Below are positions 55,536-64,000 of a stretch of DNA of 64,000 bases, in pieces (within the stretch, counting starts at the first letter, position 1; each line of letters begins with the position of its first letter). The notes under the pieces were generated by a model, which worked only from the letters and a program-made list of their open reading frames with translations, had not been told where the DNA came from and did not search any database. A program made the translations under genes and the position numbers. Location of the stretch: assembly GCA_003254925.1 (NCBI GenBank), contig QANZ01014782.1, positions 1-64,000 of the forward strand, given 5' to 3'. Source of the stretch: Chamaecrista fasciculata (Eukaryota; Streptophyta; Magnoliopsida; Fabales; Fabaceae).

Positions 55536-56074
55536 GGTCCAAGGGTCATTTTGATCATAAATGCATGCTTTAATGTTTATTGTGGTCTTTTATTTTTCAA
55601 AATATTTAAATTGATTCTAAATGTTGGTAAAATATTTCATTTTAGTCCTAAATATTGGTAAAATGTTTTGTTTTAGTTTCAAGCTATTAAATTTGATCAT
55701 ATTTCTCACATCTCTCATTTCAAGTTCAAAGGACTAGTTAAGAGGAAATAATAGCTCTAACTTCATCGTATTCGAATTTAAAATGAGAGGGATATGATCA
55801 ACTTTGCTTGTTTGACCATAAAGCGAACAATATAATTTTAGGACCGATTTGACCTCGTTTGTTGATGGCTCCAATTGGACAGAGAAAGTACTCTTTGAGA
55901 ACAATATGTACCTTTAAACTCGTCACATTTAAACTTGAAACAAGTTATATTCAATACTTTGGGATCAGAATGAAATATTTTACCAATATTTAGAACTAAT
56001 TTGAATATTTTGAAACATAATTGACTAAAATAAACATTAGGGCATACATTTAGGAACAAAATAACCCTTTAACC
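55536..56074. mobile_element. Long-TIR element in intron 4 of TAR copy 5, flanked by 24-bp direct repeats
   Basis: Ends GGTCCAAGGGTCATTTTG and AATAACCCTTTAACC. Directly outside lie two 24-bp direct repeats differing at one base, 55512-55535 and 56075-56098 (core GAAATGATAAATTAGTGTA). A 9-bp duplication would be expected, so the 24-bp flank is odd. It belongs to the same family as 18821-19656. Confidence 0.7.
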
Positions 56075-56339
56075 CAAAAGAAATGATAAATTAGTGTATG
56101 TCTAAAGTTGAATCTGACTTGATTTGAAATTCATAATTGCAGCATATGCATGGGTGGAGTGCAAAAGAGAGGAAGATGAGAATTGTTATGAAATATTGAA
56201 AGCAGCAAAAATAGAAGGAAGTGACAGAAGTACTTATGATGTTGAAAATCGCTATGTGCGTTTGAGTCTCATCAGAAGTCAAGATGACTTTGAAATTTTG
56301 ATAAATCACCTTACAAAGCTTGTTAATGGAAAGAATTAG

Positions 56340-57193
56340 AATCATTTTTTTGTATTAATTAGAATCATTTATTTAATAAGCCTGTTAAGGCCATCTTTGG
56401 GATTCCATTAACAAAATTTCATTAAGTTCATGTAATAGAGACCATTCCATTACACTAAGAAAATGGAATGGTAAAATAAAATAGTATTTGGGTAATTTTT
56501 TGTTAAAGTAGATTATGAGATGTTAACTTATTTATAAGAGTATGCAATGATTATAATTGATTGAGATAATTGTATATATTTTAAAATAATGTAGAGGCAT
56601 GTCATATCTGACATTTCAGGAAGAAATATTGTTTATAACTTAGAAAAAGACATTGCTTTCAAATATATTAAAATTTGAAAAAACAGTTAATAAAATTGTT
56701 TTTTAAAACAATTCCGAAGAAAGATGATAGATAAGGCTAAATTTAAAAATCCCTCTCAAACTAGAATTAGCCTATAATGCAATTGGGCATCGCATACAAC
56801 TCGTAATGTGACCTCATACATAATTTTGATAAGTTAAAAAAATATTTTTTTTATTATTTCTTAGCATCAAATTACTTATATAGTATGCAATGCATACCTT
56901 AAGTTGCATACCTTACTTATATAGCATATTATGCCACTTCACAATAATATGCAATTGTATGCAATGCATACCTTAAGTTGCATCTTAAAAGTTTTCTTCA
57001 AACTAAAGATAAATTCGAGAATCATTTGAATTATGAGTGGTGATGCCTTTTTTTGTGCCTTCGACATATCTGTGTTTGTAGATTGAATCATCTATAGTAC
57101 TTTAGTGGTATAGTGCTGAGAGAGAAAGTTTTAGTGGAACTCACTTTTTTTTATTTATTTGTTATTTTCTCCTCTCAGCTCTACACTTACATA
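56340..57193. other. Non-coding stretch between TAR copy 5 and the MITE
   Basis: AT-rich. A short imperfect direct repeat at 56880-57000 (TATGCAATGCATACCTTAAGT twice). No gene seen. Confidence 0.5.
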
Positions 57194-57705
57194 GGGTCCG
57201 TTTGGTTGGAGGAAAAAGGGAGGTATGTCAAGTAAAGGCACGAATTTCAATACTTTCAAGTGTTTGGTATGACAATTTGAGCTATGTAAAGACATTTACA
57301 TTACATATGTCATTTTTCTTTACTTCACATTTCTGATGTAATCCAAGTCTACCTAGGGAATTATGGTAGAATTCCTAATTTGCCCCTCTCACTCTCATCC
57401 CATCTTCTTCCCCTGACGGTGGTCGGCGGCGGCGACGGCGGTTGACGGTGGCACCGGCCACCGTGGACCACCGTGGATGGCGGCGGTGGTGAGCGGCGGC
57501 GGCGGCGGTCTTATGGTGGTTGTGGGAAGGGCATTTTTGTCATTTTTTTCTATATCTATTTTACTTTCCCTCTCATACCTTTTTATACCAAACACTTTCA
57601 ATCTTTACCTACTTTACATTCCATCAACTACTTTTCCTTTCCCTCATAATTTTTTCTTTGTAAAACCCTTTCCTTTACTTACCTCAAATGGTACCAAACG
57701 GACCC
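57194..57705. mobile_element. Tourist/Harbinger-like MITE, 512 bp
   Basis: The termini GGGTCCGTTTGGT and ACCAAACGGACCC are perfect complements, flanked by ATA on both sides (3-bp duplication). The centre is a GGC/GGT-rich stretch (57415-57515). The end sequence is typical of plant MITEs of the PIF/Harbinger type, but a hAT origin is not excluded. Confidence 0.7.
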
Positions 57706-58521
57706 ATAGTATATTTTAGAAAGATCCAAATTATCCGTGTATGGCGAGTAATTTATTTGGGCGATTGAGCCATGAAAATTGTTGGTGAATTCAAAAGAAT
57801 TGGATGATGGGATATGTGTGTGTAGCTTACAATTTCTCTTTTGGGTTACGGGTGAGTATTTGCTTCAATTCTTTTCTTTTTAAAAAATTTTTGTAGAGAG
57901 GGTGGACCGTAGAGAGATTGAGTCCATAAATTAAGACTTGGGCCAATAAAGGTTTGGCTTCACCATTTTCTTTATCCTCTTTTTTCATTTTTTAACAGAA
58001 AAATAATTATTTGGTCCCTATAATTTACTCTAACTTTTAATTTGGTCCCTATGGTCTAGTTTTTCTTTTTTAAATCAGTTCCTATAGTTTCATAATAGCT
58101 TATATTTTGATCCCTACTATTTTTTGTTATATCTCTATTAACTTTTGCTAATTGGAATTGATAATTCATTTGAGATTTTCGACCCAGCTCCATGTCTCCA
58201 ATATTTGTAAGGATTAACTCAATCGTAGGGGAGACTCTTCATGGTAAGACTCTTCATGTTGAGACTCTGACGCCCAAATTAATGTGGTATAAGAGATGCC
58301 AAAGAGATTAGGATTAAAGTATATTTGTAAGAGGGCTTATAAAATTACAAATTAACAGTTACAAAATAAAATAAAAACATATGGCATGCAATACATTAAT
58401 TGTCTAACATGAAATCCGTGCCCAATATGTAATTGCATTTCTACGTGGTAGGGCTTCTTTCAGACCATGACCCTAGTATTCCAAGTTGCCACTACCTAAT
58501 TATTATTCAAATTATATTATC

Positions 58522-60783
58522 TTACACAAACTTGATAGAGATAGGACTCCTAACAATGTGTTTAGCAGAGACCCACTTTAGATTCCCTTGAGCATACTCC
58601 CTTGTTTTATTATTATATGACCTTATTAGGCTAAATGTGACTGAATATGTCTGCTTTTGGTTCACCTCCGAGAAGTAAAGCTTATTTGGTTGAACCTTAA
58701 CATCTACCCCTTCTGGTGCTTCAACTTCTACAACATAAGTTGAGTAGCCATCACCAACATTTGTCATAGTCCTTGTGAATGTCTTTGAAGAACCAAGCAT
58801 AGCAGTAAATGAGGGATAGTTAAGTTGTCCCTCAGGAATGCTTGAAGTTTTAGAGCACTTGATTGGCCTATGCACAATGACCCCAACTTCCTTATCACTA
58901 TAGCCTAAACCACAAAGATAGGATATATAATCATCAGGCTCAATGTCATAAACTAAACCTGGGTCATTTGCTCTTGATGGATTCACATGGCCAGAACCTA
59001 TGGTGAACAAATCTGCAGGCTCAAGTGATTCGTCGACAATTGGTTTGCCTCCTAGATTCAGCGTATCGGCTGAAGTCATTATAGCAGATTTTATGGCAGC
59101 TGGTGACCATTGAGGATGAGAGCTTTTGAGCAAAGCTGCAATGCCACTAAGATGAGGGCATGACATAGATGTGCCAGACATAATGTTGAAATTGGGTTTT
59201 GAAGAGGTGCTATTATCCAATGGGACTGGCCAAGCAGCTAGAATACTCACACCTGGACCAATGATATCCGGTTTCAAGATACCGGGGCTTGCTAAGTTCG
59301 GACCACGCGAAGAAAAGGATGTAACAGCAGGTGCTTGGGGGTTTCCTATGATAGTTCCTTTAAATAAGATGGTTGTTGTAGGTGTTGTTGTAGAGTTTAT
59401 ATAAGCTTTTATCTTTAGTCCATCTTCATAGCTTACATGTGTTGCTGGGAGAACATGTGCATCAGCTAAGATACTGAAACCATTAATTTCATCATTCATG
59501 AGGATCATGGCAGTACCACCAGCTCTTTTCACTTCTGTCCCTTTGTCAATTCTTGCTACACCTCCACCTCTCTCACACAAAACAACTTTGCCTCTAAAAT
59601 CATTACCATTCAAGGACCCATTAGCACAAAATGCAGAATCTTGTTTTCCATTCTTGCCTGCATATACAAGAGGCAGCAATGTTGGAAGAAAATCAGAAGG
59701 CTGGAAAACAGATTCGCCTTCTAGTTCTTCCCCGTTTCCAAGCTTTGTTATGGCTACAATGGTTCTATCAATAGAGCTTGCTCCAACTGTCAGTATCCAT
59801 GGGGCTCCATTAACTAGGGAGCCACTAGAAGGGCCCAAATTTCCTGCAGAACAGCTTACAAAAATCCCTTTCTGAATTGCTGCAAATGCGCCTATTGCAA
59901 TGGAGTCATTGTAAAAGGGAACTGCCTGATCTTCAACAAGAGATATTGATACGACATCTACGCCGTCTTCCACTGCTGCATCCAACCCGGCTAGAATATC
60001 ACTCTCTGGACAATCATCAAAAACACATACTTTGTATAAGGCCAAGTGAGCATAAGGTGCCATCCCTGATGCAATGCCTTTGGCATTTCCTAATACTTGA
60101 GCATTGTCTACAAATGCACCAGCTGCTGTGCTTGCTGTGTGAGTTCCATGTCCATCATCATCAAATGGAGACTCTACCATGGCCTTATTAGCTGCACTGT
60201 TAAAAGCCCTTGCTCCAATAAGCTTGTTGTTACATGCTGACGCATTTACCTCACATCTCCCTTTCCATCTAGTTGGTGGAGGTGGAATTCCTGCATCACT
60301 AAATGAAGGATGATCAGGTACAGCTCCTGAGTCCAGCATCCCGATAATGATTCCCTTACCGAAATTTGATTCCTTCCATAATCCTGTTGATTGCTGCTGC
60401 TGCAACCCCAAGAATTTAGGAGTGTGTGTTGTTTGACGATGTAGTATTCTTTCCGGGTGAGCAGAAACAAAGCCATTCTTTTGTTGCACAGCTCTTAATT
60501 CTTCTTGAGTGAGTCTTGCAGCAAAACCACTGATTATGTTCCGGTATGAATAAATCATTCGTGGTTGTTCCTCATAGCTCATAGTCGTGGCAGGAAAGAA
60601 TGATTGGTACCACCTCTCTAAATCTTCTGATCCAGCTAACATCTTCCTACCATCTGGCTGCTTGACATGGATAATATATGTCTGAGAATTAACTTGAGCA
60701 AAAGTACTATAGAAGCTCAAGATAAATATGAAAGCAATGAAGAAGATAGCTTCCATATTTAGCAGAAATGCTGCTTTCTGCAT
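58522..60783 (-). CDS. Subtilisin-like serine protease (plant SBT1 group)
   Basis: A single uninterrupted frame of 753 codons with no intron, as is common in this family. A hydrophobic signal peptide lies at about residues 11-30 (Met10 could be the true start), then an I9 propeptide to about 115 ([28 protein letters not shown]). The S8 domain has Asp151 ([13 protein letters not shown]), His212 ([11 protein letters not shown]), Asn315 ([11 protein letters not shown]) and Ser539 ([10 protein letters not shown]). A PA insert lies at about 350-470 and a fibronectin-III-like tail at about 640-753 ([13 protein letters not shown]). All catalytic residues are present, so it is probably active. Known role of the family: secreted or apoplastic processing of peptides and wall proteins; the substrate cannot be told from sequence. 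Closest in memory to SBT1.2-like proteins. Confidence 0.95.
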   Translation of the reverse strand: MQKAAFLLNMEAIFFIAFIFILSFYSTFAQVNSQTYIIHVKQPDGRKMLAGSEDLERWYQSFFPATTMSYEEQPRMIYSYRNIISGFAARLTQEELRAVQQKNGFVSAHPERILHRQTTHTPKFLGLQQQQSTGLWKESNFGKGIIIGMLDSGAVPDHPSFSDAGIPPPPTRWKGRCEVNASACNNKLIGARAFNSAANKAMVESPFDDDGHGTHTASTAAGAFVDNAQVLGNAKGIASGMAPYAHLALYKVCVFDDCPESDILAGLDAAVEDGVDVVSISLVEDQAVPFYNDSIAIGAFAAIQKGIFVSCSAGNLGPSSGSLVNGAPWILTVGASSIDRTIVAITKLGNGEELEGESVFQPSDFLPTLLPLVYAGKNGKQDSAFCANGSLNGNDFRGKVVLCERGGGVARIDKGTEVKRAGGTAMILMNDEINGFSILADAHVLPATHVSYEDGLKIKAYINSTTTPTTTILFKGTIIGNPQAPAVTSFSSRGPNLASPGILKPDIIGPGVSILAAWPVPLDNSTSSKPNFNIMSGTSMSCPHLSGIAALLKSSHPQWSPAAIKSAIMTSADTLNLGGKPIVDESLEPADLFTIGSGHVNPSRANDPGLVYDIEPDDYISYLCGLGYSDKEVGVIVHRPIKCSKTSSIPEGQLNYPSFTAMLGSSKTFTRTMTNVGDGYSTYVVEVEAPEGVDVKVQPNKLYFSEVNQKQTYSVTFSLIRSYNNKTREYAQGNLKWVSAKHIVRSPISIKFV

Positions 60784-61325
60784 GATGGAAAAATTATGGT
60801 TGGAATGTTGCTTGTTCAGTTGAGTGCACTTTCAGCAGCATATAAAGGAGATTGGAGAGAGGGTACAATGGCCAGCATATTCTTTTTAAGTTAACAAGTT
60901 CTTGATGGATTTTAATGAACTTGGTCAGCATGGTGTATGCCCCTTATGTTTGTATGTATTTACTTAAGCCGGCAACATGGGTTTGTATATGTTAGTACGA
61001 TTCTTGTTGTCCTATACATTGGTAATGAATCATATGTGACAGTTCCTATCCTTAATGCCAAGTGTAAATGGTTTGCATATGAAAATTTTGATCCGTCTTT
61101 TACTTTTTGCACTGTCTCATTTCCAGTTACATCAAGCAATATAGCTGATAAAATCAATTAATGTCCATACTATAGAATAGAAAGCAGAAGCCATGCCATT
61201 ACTTTATCTATCTATAAGCAGTATGCTATGTTTTGTTTTGTTTAATGTGTGTGTGTGTGTGTGCATGCATGCATGTATGTATGTATGTATATATATATGT
61301 ATTCTTTTTTATACTTGTACATATT

Positions 61326-62797
61326 TGTTGGGAATCAGATTTGATTATGTAAATCAATATGAATTAAAGTGTTGACCCTAGAGTTTAGCCTAAATATTAG
61401 CCTAGATGTTAGAGATTCTAGGATCAATTATATTAATTGTATTTCCTAGAATAGACTATGTTCTCTTGTATAAATACCCTATGACATTCAGAAAACAATC
61501 AAGAAAAGTGTTTCTCACATCCTACTCTCTCATTCTATATTTTTATATTTTACTAAAAATCAACATGGTATCAGAGCCTTTTGAGCCTGGGTGAATTTTC
61601 TCCTCTCCAGTTCTGAAAAATTCTTCCCCTTCATCTATTTGAGTCTTTGTTTATGCGTCCAGTGAGTCTCATTGTTCTTGCTCTTTTTCCCTTTCTTTGG
61701 TTGTCTCAGCCTATTCTCATTTTCATCCATTCTCTGTCTATTGTGATTTAGTAATTTCTTATTTGTCCTCTTCTCAAATGTTTTTTCACTCAAGTTTGTT
61801 GATGACTGAAGTTTGTGGTTATGGATGTGTTCTCATTCCATCCCTTCTCACATTATTCATGGCTGTGTTTTCATTCCAGCCTCCTCTCTTTGTGACTTCA
61901 TCCATGGGATCATGGCTGCGTTTTCATTCCAGCTTCTTCTCCCCATATGATTTTAGTTGCAAGATCATCTTTCCTTCTCTCAGCAACTTTAGTGGTGATT
62001 TCCTTTGAGTTGTCTACTTTGTTTGCCTTGTATTTGTTTTACTATTATGTCTTCTTTATGTCATAGGGTAGAACATGTATGCTATGTATGCTATGTATGC
62101 TATGGAGCCATGTATGCTATGGAGCCATGTGCTTCTTCCTTCGCCGAACTCACTTTGTCTCACCAGTTTTGGTGTCTTCAGTCCTTGTTATGGCTGCTTT
62201 AAGAGGTTTTCGGTGCTTTCTGAGACATCACTTCAGAGTCCACTAGACATTGCAATTCTTGGATGTTTTGAGATCACTATTTAAGGTGACATTTTGAGAC
62301 AACACTGACAGAAGATTTGGTGGATGTCTCCTTTAAATCCAATGGATGTTGCCACTCTTTTGGACCTTAGAGATCACACTACATGGTGACTATTTGAGAT
62401 ATCACTGATAGTGGGAGTCTTAGAGAAGTTTGTTTAAGAGTGTTTTTATTAGTTTGCTTTGTTTTGTTTTCACTTATGATGTATGGGTTTTATGCTTTAG
62501 AATACCTTTGTAGCAAGTTGGGCATGATTAAAATCTATGCTCCAACTTGAGGGGGAGTGTTGGGAATCAGATTTGATTATGTAAATCAATCTGAATTAAA
62601 GTGTTGACCCTAGAGTTTAGCCTAAATATTAGCCTAGATGTTAGAGATTCTAGGATCAATTATATTAATTGTATTTCCTAGAATAGACTATGTTCTCTTG
62701 TATAAATACCCTATGACATTCAGAAAACAATCAAGAAAAGTGTTTCTCACATCCTACTCTCTCATTCTATATTTTTATATTTTACTAAAAATCAACA
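61326..62797 (+). mobile_element. Short non-coding LTR element (TRIM/LARD-like), structurally whole and young
   Basis: LTRs 61326-61565 and 62558-62797 are 240 bp each and differ at about one base. The target duplication ATATT is perfect (61321-61325, 62798-62802). TGGTATCAGAGCC follows the 5' LTR (tRNA-Met primer site) and TTGAGGGGGAGTG precedes the 3' LTR (polypurine tract). The 990-bp interior encodes no gag or pol, so it depends on other elements. The near-identity of the LTRs means a recent insertion. Confidence 0.9.
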
Positions 62798-62879
62798 ATA
62801 TTATAACTTATGTTCCTTCTTATACTGAACATGGGAATGAATGAAAAATGAAATTAAACAAGAAAGGTTAAGAATATAT

Positions 62880-63330
62880 AACAACGATTGTAATTTGGAA
62901 AACTCTGAGCAGTCTCTTTGAATATTTTCATAAATCATTTGCCTTATGGTAATTTGGAAAACTCTGATTGGGAAAGTTTGTAAGTACAAACCCTTTTCCA
63001 ATAAGTTTGTATGCTCTTGTTCACTTGTGAAGGGTCTGTTTGAAGCCTTGTTAGACCTTCCTGCTGGGTGTTAGAGGGAAAGGGAGGAGGAAATGTTATA
63101 CATGAAGCAGATGGTCCATACTACTTTACTGTGTGGCCACTGTAGGATGGTTAATACCATACTTCAATTCTGTGGGAAGTCATAAATATCAGTTATATAA
63201 TAGTGTACCATTTGCGTCATCTTTTTGGATGAGATGTTAGACTTCGTTGAACTAGTCATAAATCATTTCCAGCTATATCATTATCAAGCAACATAGCTGA
63301 TAAAATCAACTAATGTCCATACTATAAGGT
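62880..63330 (+). repeat. Fused duplicate of SAMC introns 1 and 2 plus a copy of 61105-61175
   Basis: 62905-63055 matches SAMC intron 1 (about 36455-36600: CAGTCTCTTTGAATATTTTC, GAAGGGTCTGTTTGAAG.CTTGTT). 63050-63255 matches SAMC intron 2 (about 37265-37475: GAAGCAGATGGTCCATACTA, CTTCAATTCTGTGGGAAGTC). The sequence between them, with SAMC exon 2, is missing. 63260-63330 matches 61105-61175 (AGCTGATAAAATCAA.TAATG). Same orientation as SAMC, non-coding. Confidence 0.8.
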
Positions 63331-63691
63331 AAAACGTAGTTAGAAAGCCCTTGTAGCTATAAATCTTAGCATGCTCGTCCAGGAGGGATTTCAATTTCGA
63401 TGCAAAACCAGGAAATCAACTAGGGAATTGTAGCCGGGCATAATAATCATAAAAATTTAATCAACAATCAAGTATGCATTAATTGATGTTAATTACACCA
63501 GTAAACTTAGTAACATAATGCTACAAAACTCTGCAGGATGAAAATATCAATTCTCATAATGGTCCTAAAATAGTTTACCAAAAAAAATCATGGTCCTAAA
63601 ATTGACAGGTAGGCTATGAAATTGTATTTCAGCCAGACAACAAAAGAAAAATAACAACATTCATAACAGCTGTAAACAAGAGAAAATACAT

Positions 63692-63824
63692 CTAATGTGG
63701 GATTGGTTGTTGGGCATCAGTAATTGCAATGAACTCTGTTATTCCCCTAGAAATCGAAAACTCAACCTCTCCATAAGCACCGCATAATCGCACTTCATGA
63801 CCCAGGGTGGAGTTTTCTGGCAAT
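63692..63824 (-). CDS. Putative terminal coding exon of an unidentified gene extending past the right edge
   Basis: After a TTATAG acceptor (minus strand) the frame reads LPENSTLGHEVRLCGAYGEV and EFSISRGITEFIAITDAQQP for 43 codons to TAG at 63694-63692. The first base completes a codon split with an upstream exon beyond the window. The composition looks protein-like and more GC-rich than its surroundings. I do not recognise the family. It could be a chance frame. Confidence 0.4.
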
Positions 63825-64000
63825 CTATAAATGATTGATCAAAGATATGAGCCAATTTTCATACAATGAAGATAGAATGAAACGGGACTAGTATAAACAG
63901 TAGCTAGTACAACATTAGTGAAGGAGTTTTAAATTTAAATGGGCATTATCAAATATATTATTTTCTAAATGGAAGATAAATTGCCAATAACAATTGAATT

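Larger units (their letters stand above)
48521..56339 (+). pseudogene. TAR/alliinase-like aminotransferase, copy 5 (five-exon pseudogene)
   Basis: All five exons are recognisable: 48521-48852, 50485-50783, 53330-53624, about 55202-55461, and 56143-56339 (TAG). Exon 1 is open and encodes the hydrophobic N-terminus and EGF-like domain (CECNSCHYGPNC). Exon 2 begins TGGGATCC where copies 1 and 2 have TGGGGATCC (one G fewer) and shifts frame again near GATGGAATACTT. Exon 3 lacks one base (GGGAAACAT against GGGATAACAT in copy 2) before YEGDTS. Exon 4 has lost its acceptor and the GWALIKD start, carries TGA at the GVS-DSQ position and TAG where copy 2 has W in KNRWMRL, and has lost the AG of its donor. 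Exon 5 is open (AYAWVECKREEDENCYEILKAA). With at least five lesions it cannot make the aminotransferase; a short EGF-only peptide from exon 1 remains possible. Confidence 0.85.

Noticed and set aside
57395-57719. Gly/Pro-rich frames in both directions
   Set aside because: Translation of the GGC-rich centre of a MITE.
59171-60191. Plus-strand frames antisense to the subtilase
   Set aside because: They are shadows of the strongly coding minus strand, with no independent start context or domain.

Overview
The window is plant nuclear DNA, most likely from a eudicot: AT-rich, spliced genes with GT-AG introns, and dense Mutator-like (MULE), copia, SINE and MITE debris. Only a few host loci are genes: a tandem and inverted array of alliinase/TAR-type aminotransferase genes, a LEA14-type LEA_2 gene, an S-adenosylmethionine carrier (SAMC), an intronless-looking subtilase, and the last exon of an unidentified gene at the right edge.

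Layout. 1-1534 (-): exons 2 (partial) and 1 of TAR copy 1. 1600-9430: repeats, including a 1.8 kb MULE with perfect 19-bp ends and a perfect 9-bp target duplication. 9440-13979: two nearly identical copia LTRs enclosing a sequence gap and the LEA14 gene (12573-13129, +). 14517-21751 (-): TAR copy 2, the only copy whose exons 2-5 are all open and in phase; its start lies in a gap. 22047-31000: two copies of one upstream segment, an orphan exon 1 (copy 3), a copia gag fragment and a 3.9 kb MULE. 31188-35505: LINE fragment and copia fragment. 36054-43092 (+): SAMC in 11 coding exons, 306 codons, all phases consistent. 44296-56339 (+): orphan exon 1 (copy 4, split by a copia fragment), then TAR copy 5, a five-exon pseudogene whose introns carry a SINE, a Pack-MULE holding a piece of a PRA1-family gene, and several hairpin elements. 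58522-60783 (-): subtilase. 61326-62797: a short, young, non-coding LTR element. 62880-63330: a fused scar of SAMC introns 1 and 2. 63692-63824 (-): terminal exon.

The genes do not form a pathway. The coherent stories are the birth and decay of the TAR array (minus-strand copies 1-3, plus-strand copies 4-5, with exon 1 plus its upstream region repeatedly duplicated alone) and a strong load of long-TIR, foldback MULE-type elements. These are recognised by palindromic arms built from GGTCCCT / AGGGACC-like motifs, and several have 9-bp target duplications.

I saw no new multi-gene system. The most unusual items are a 422-bp almost perfect palindrome with divergent tRNA-like A and B boxes and a 5-bp target duplication (46731-47152), the PRA1 Pack-MULE (51916-53060), the LTR pair with matching AAACG flanks that encloses LEA14 (a possible scaffolding error), and the SAMC intron-fusion scar.
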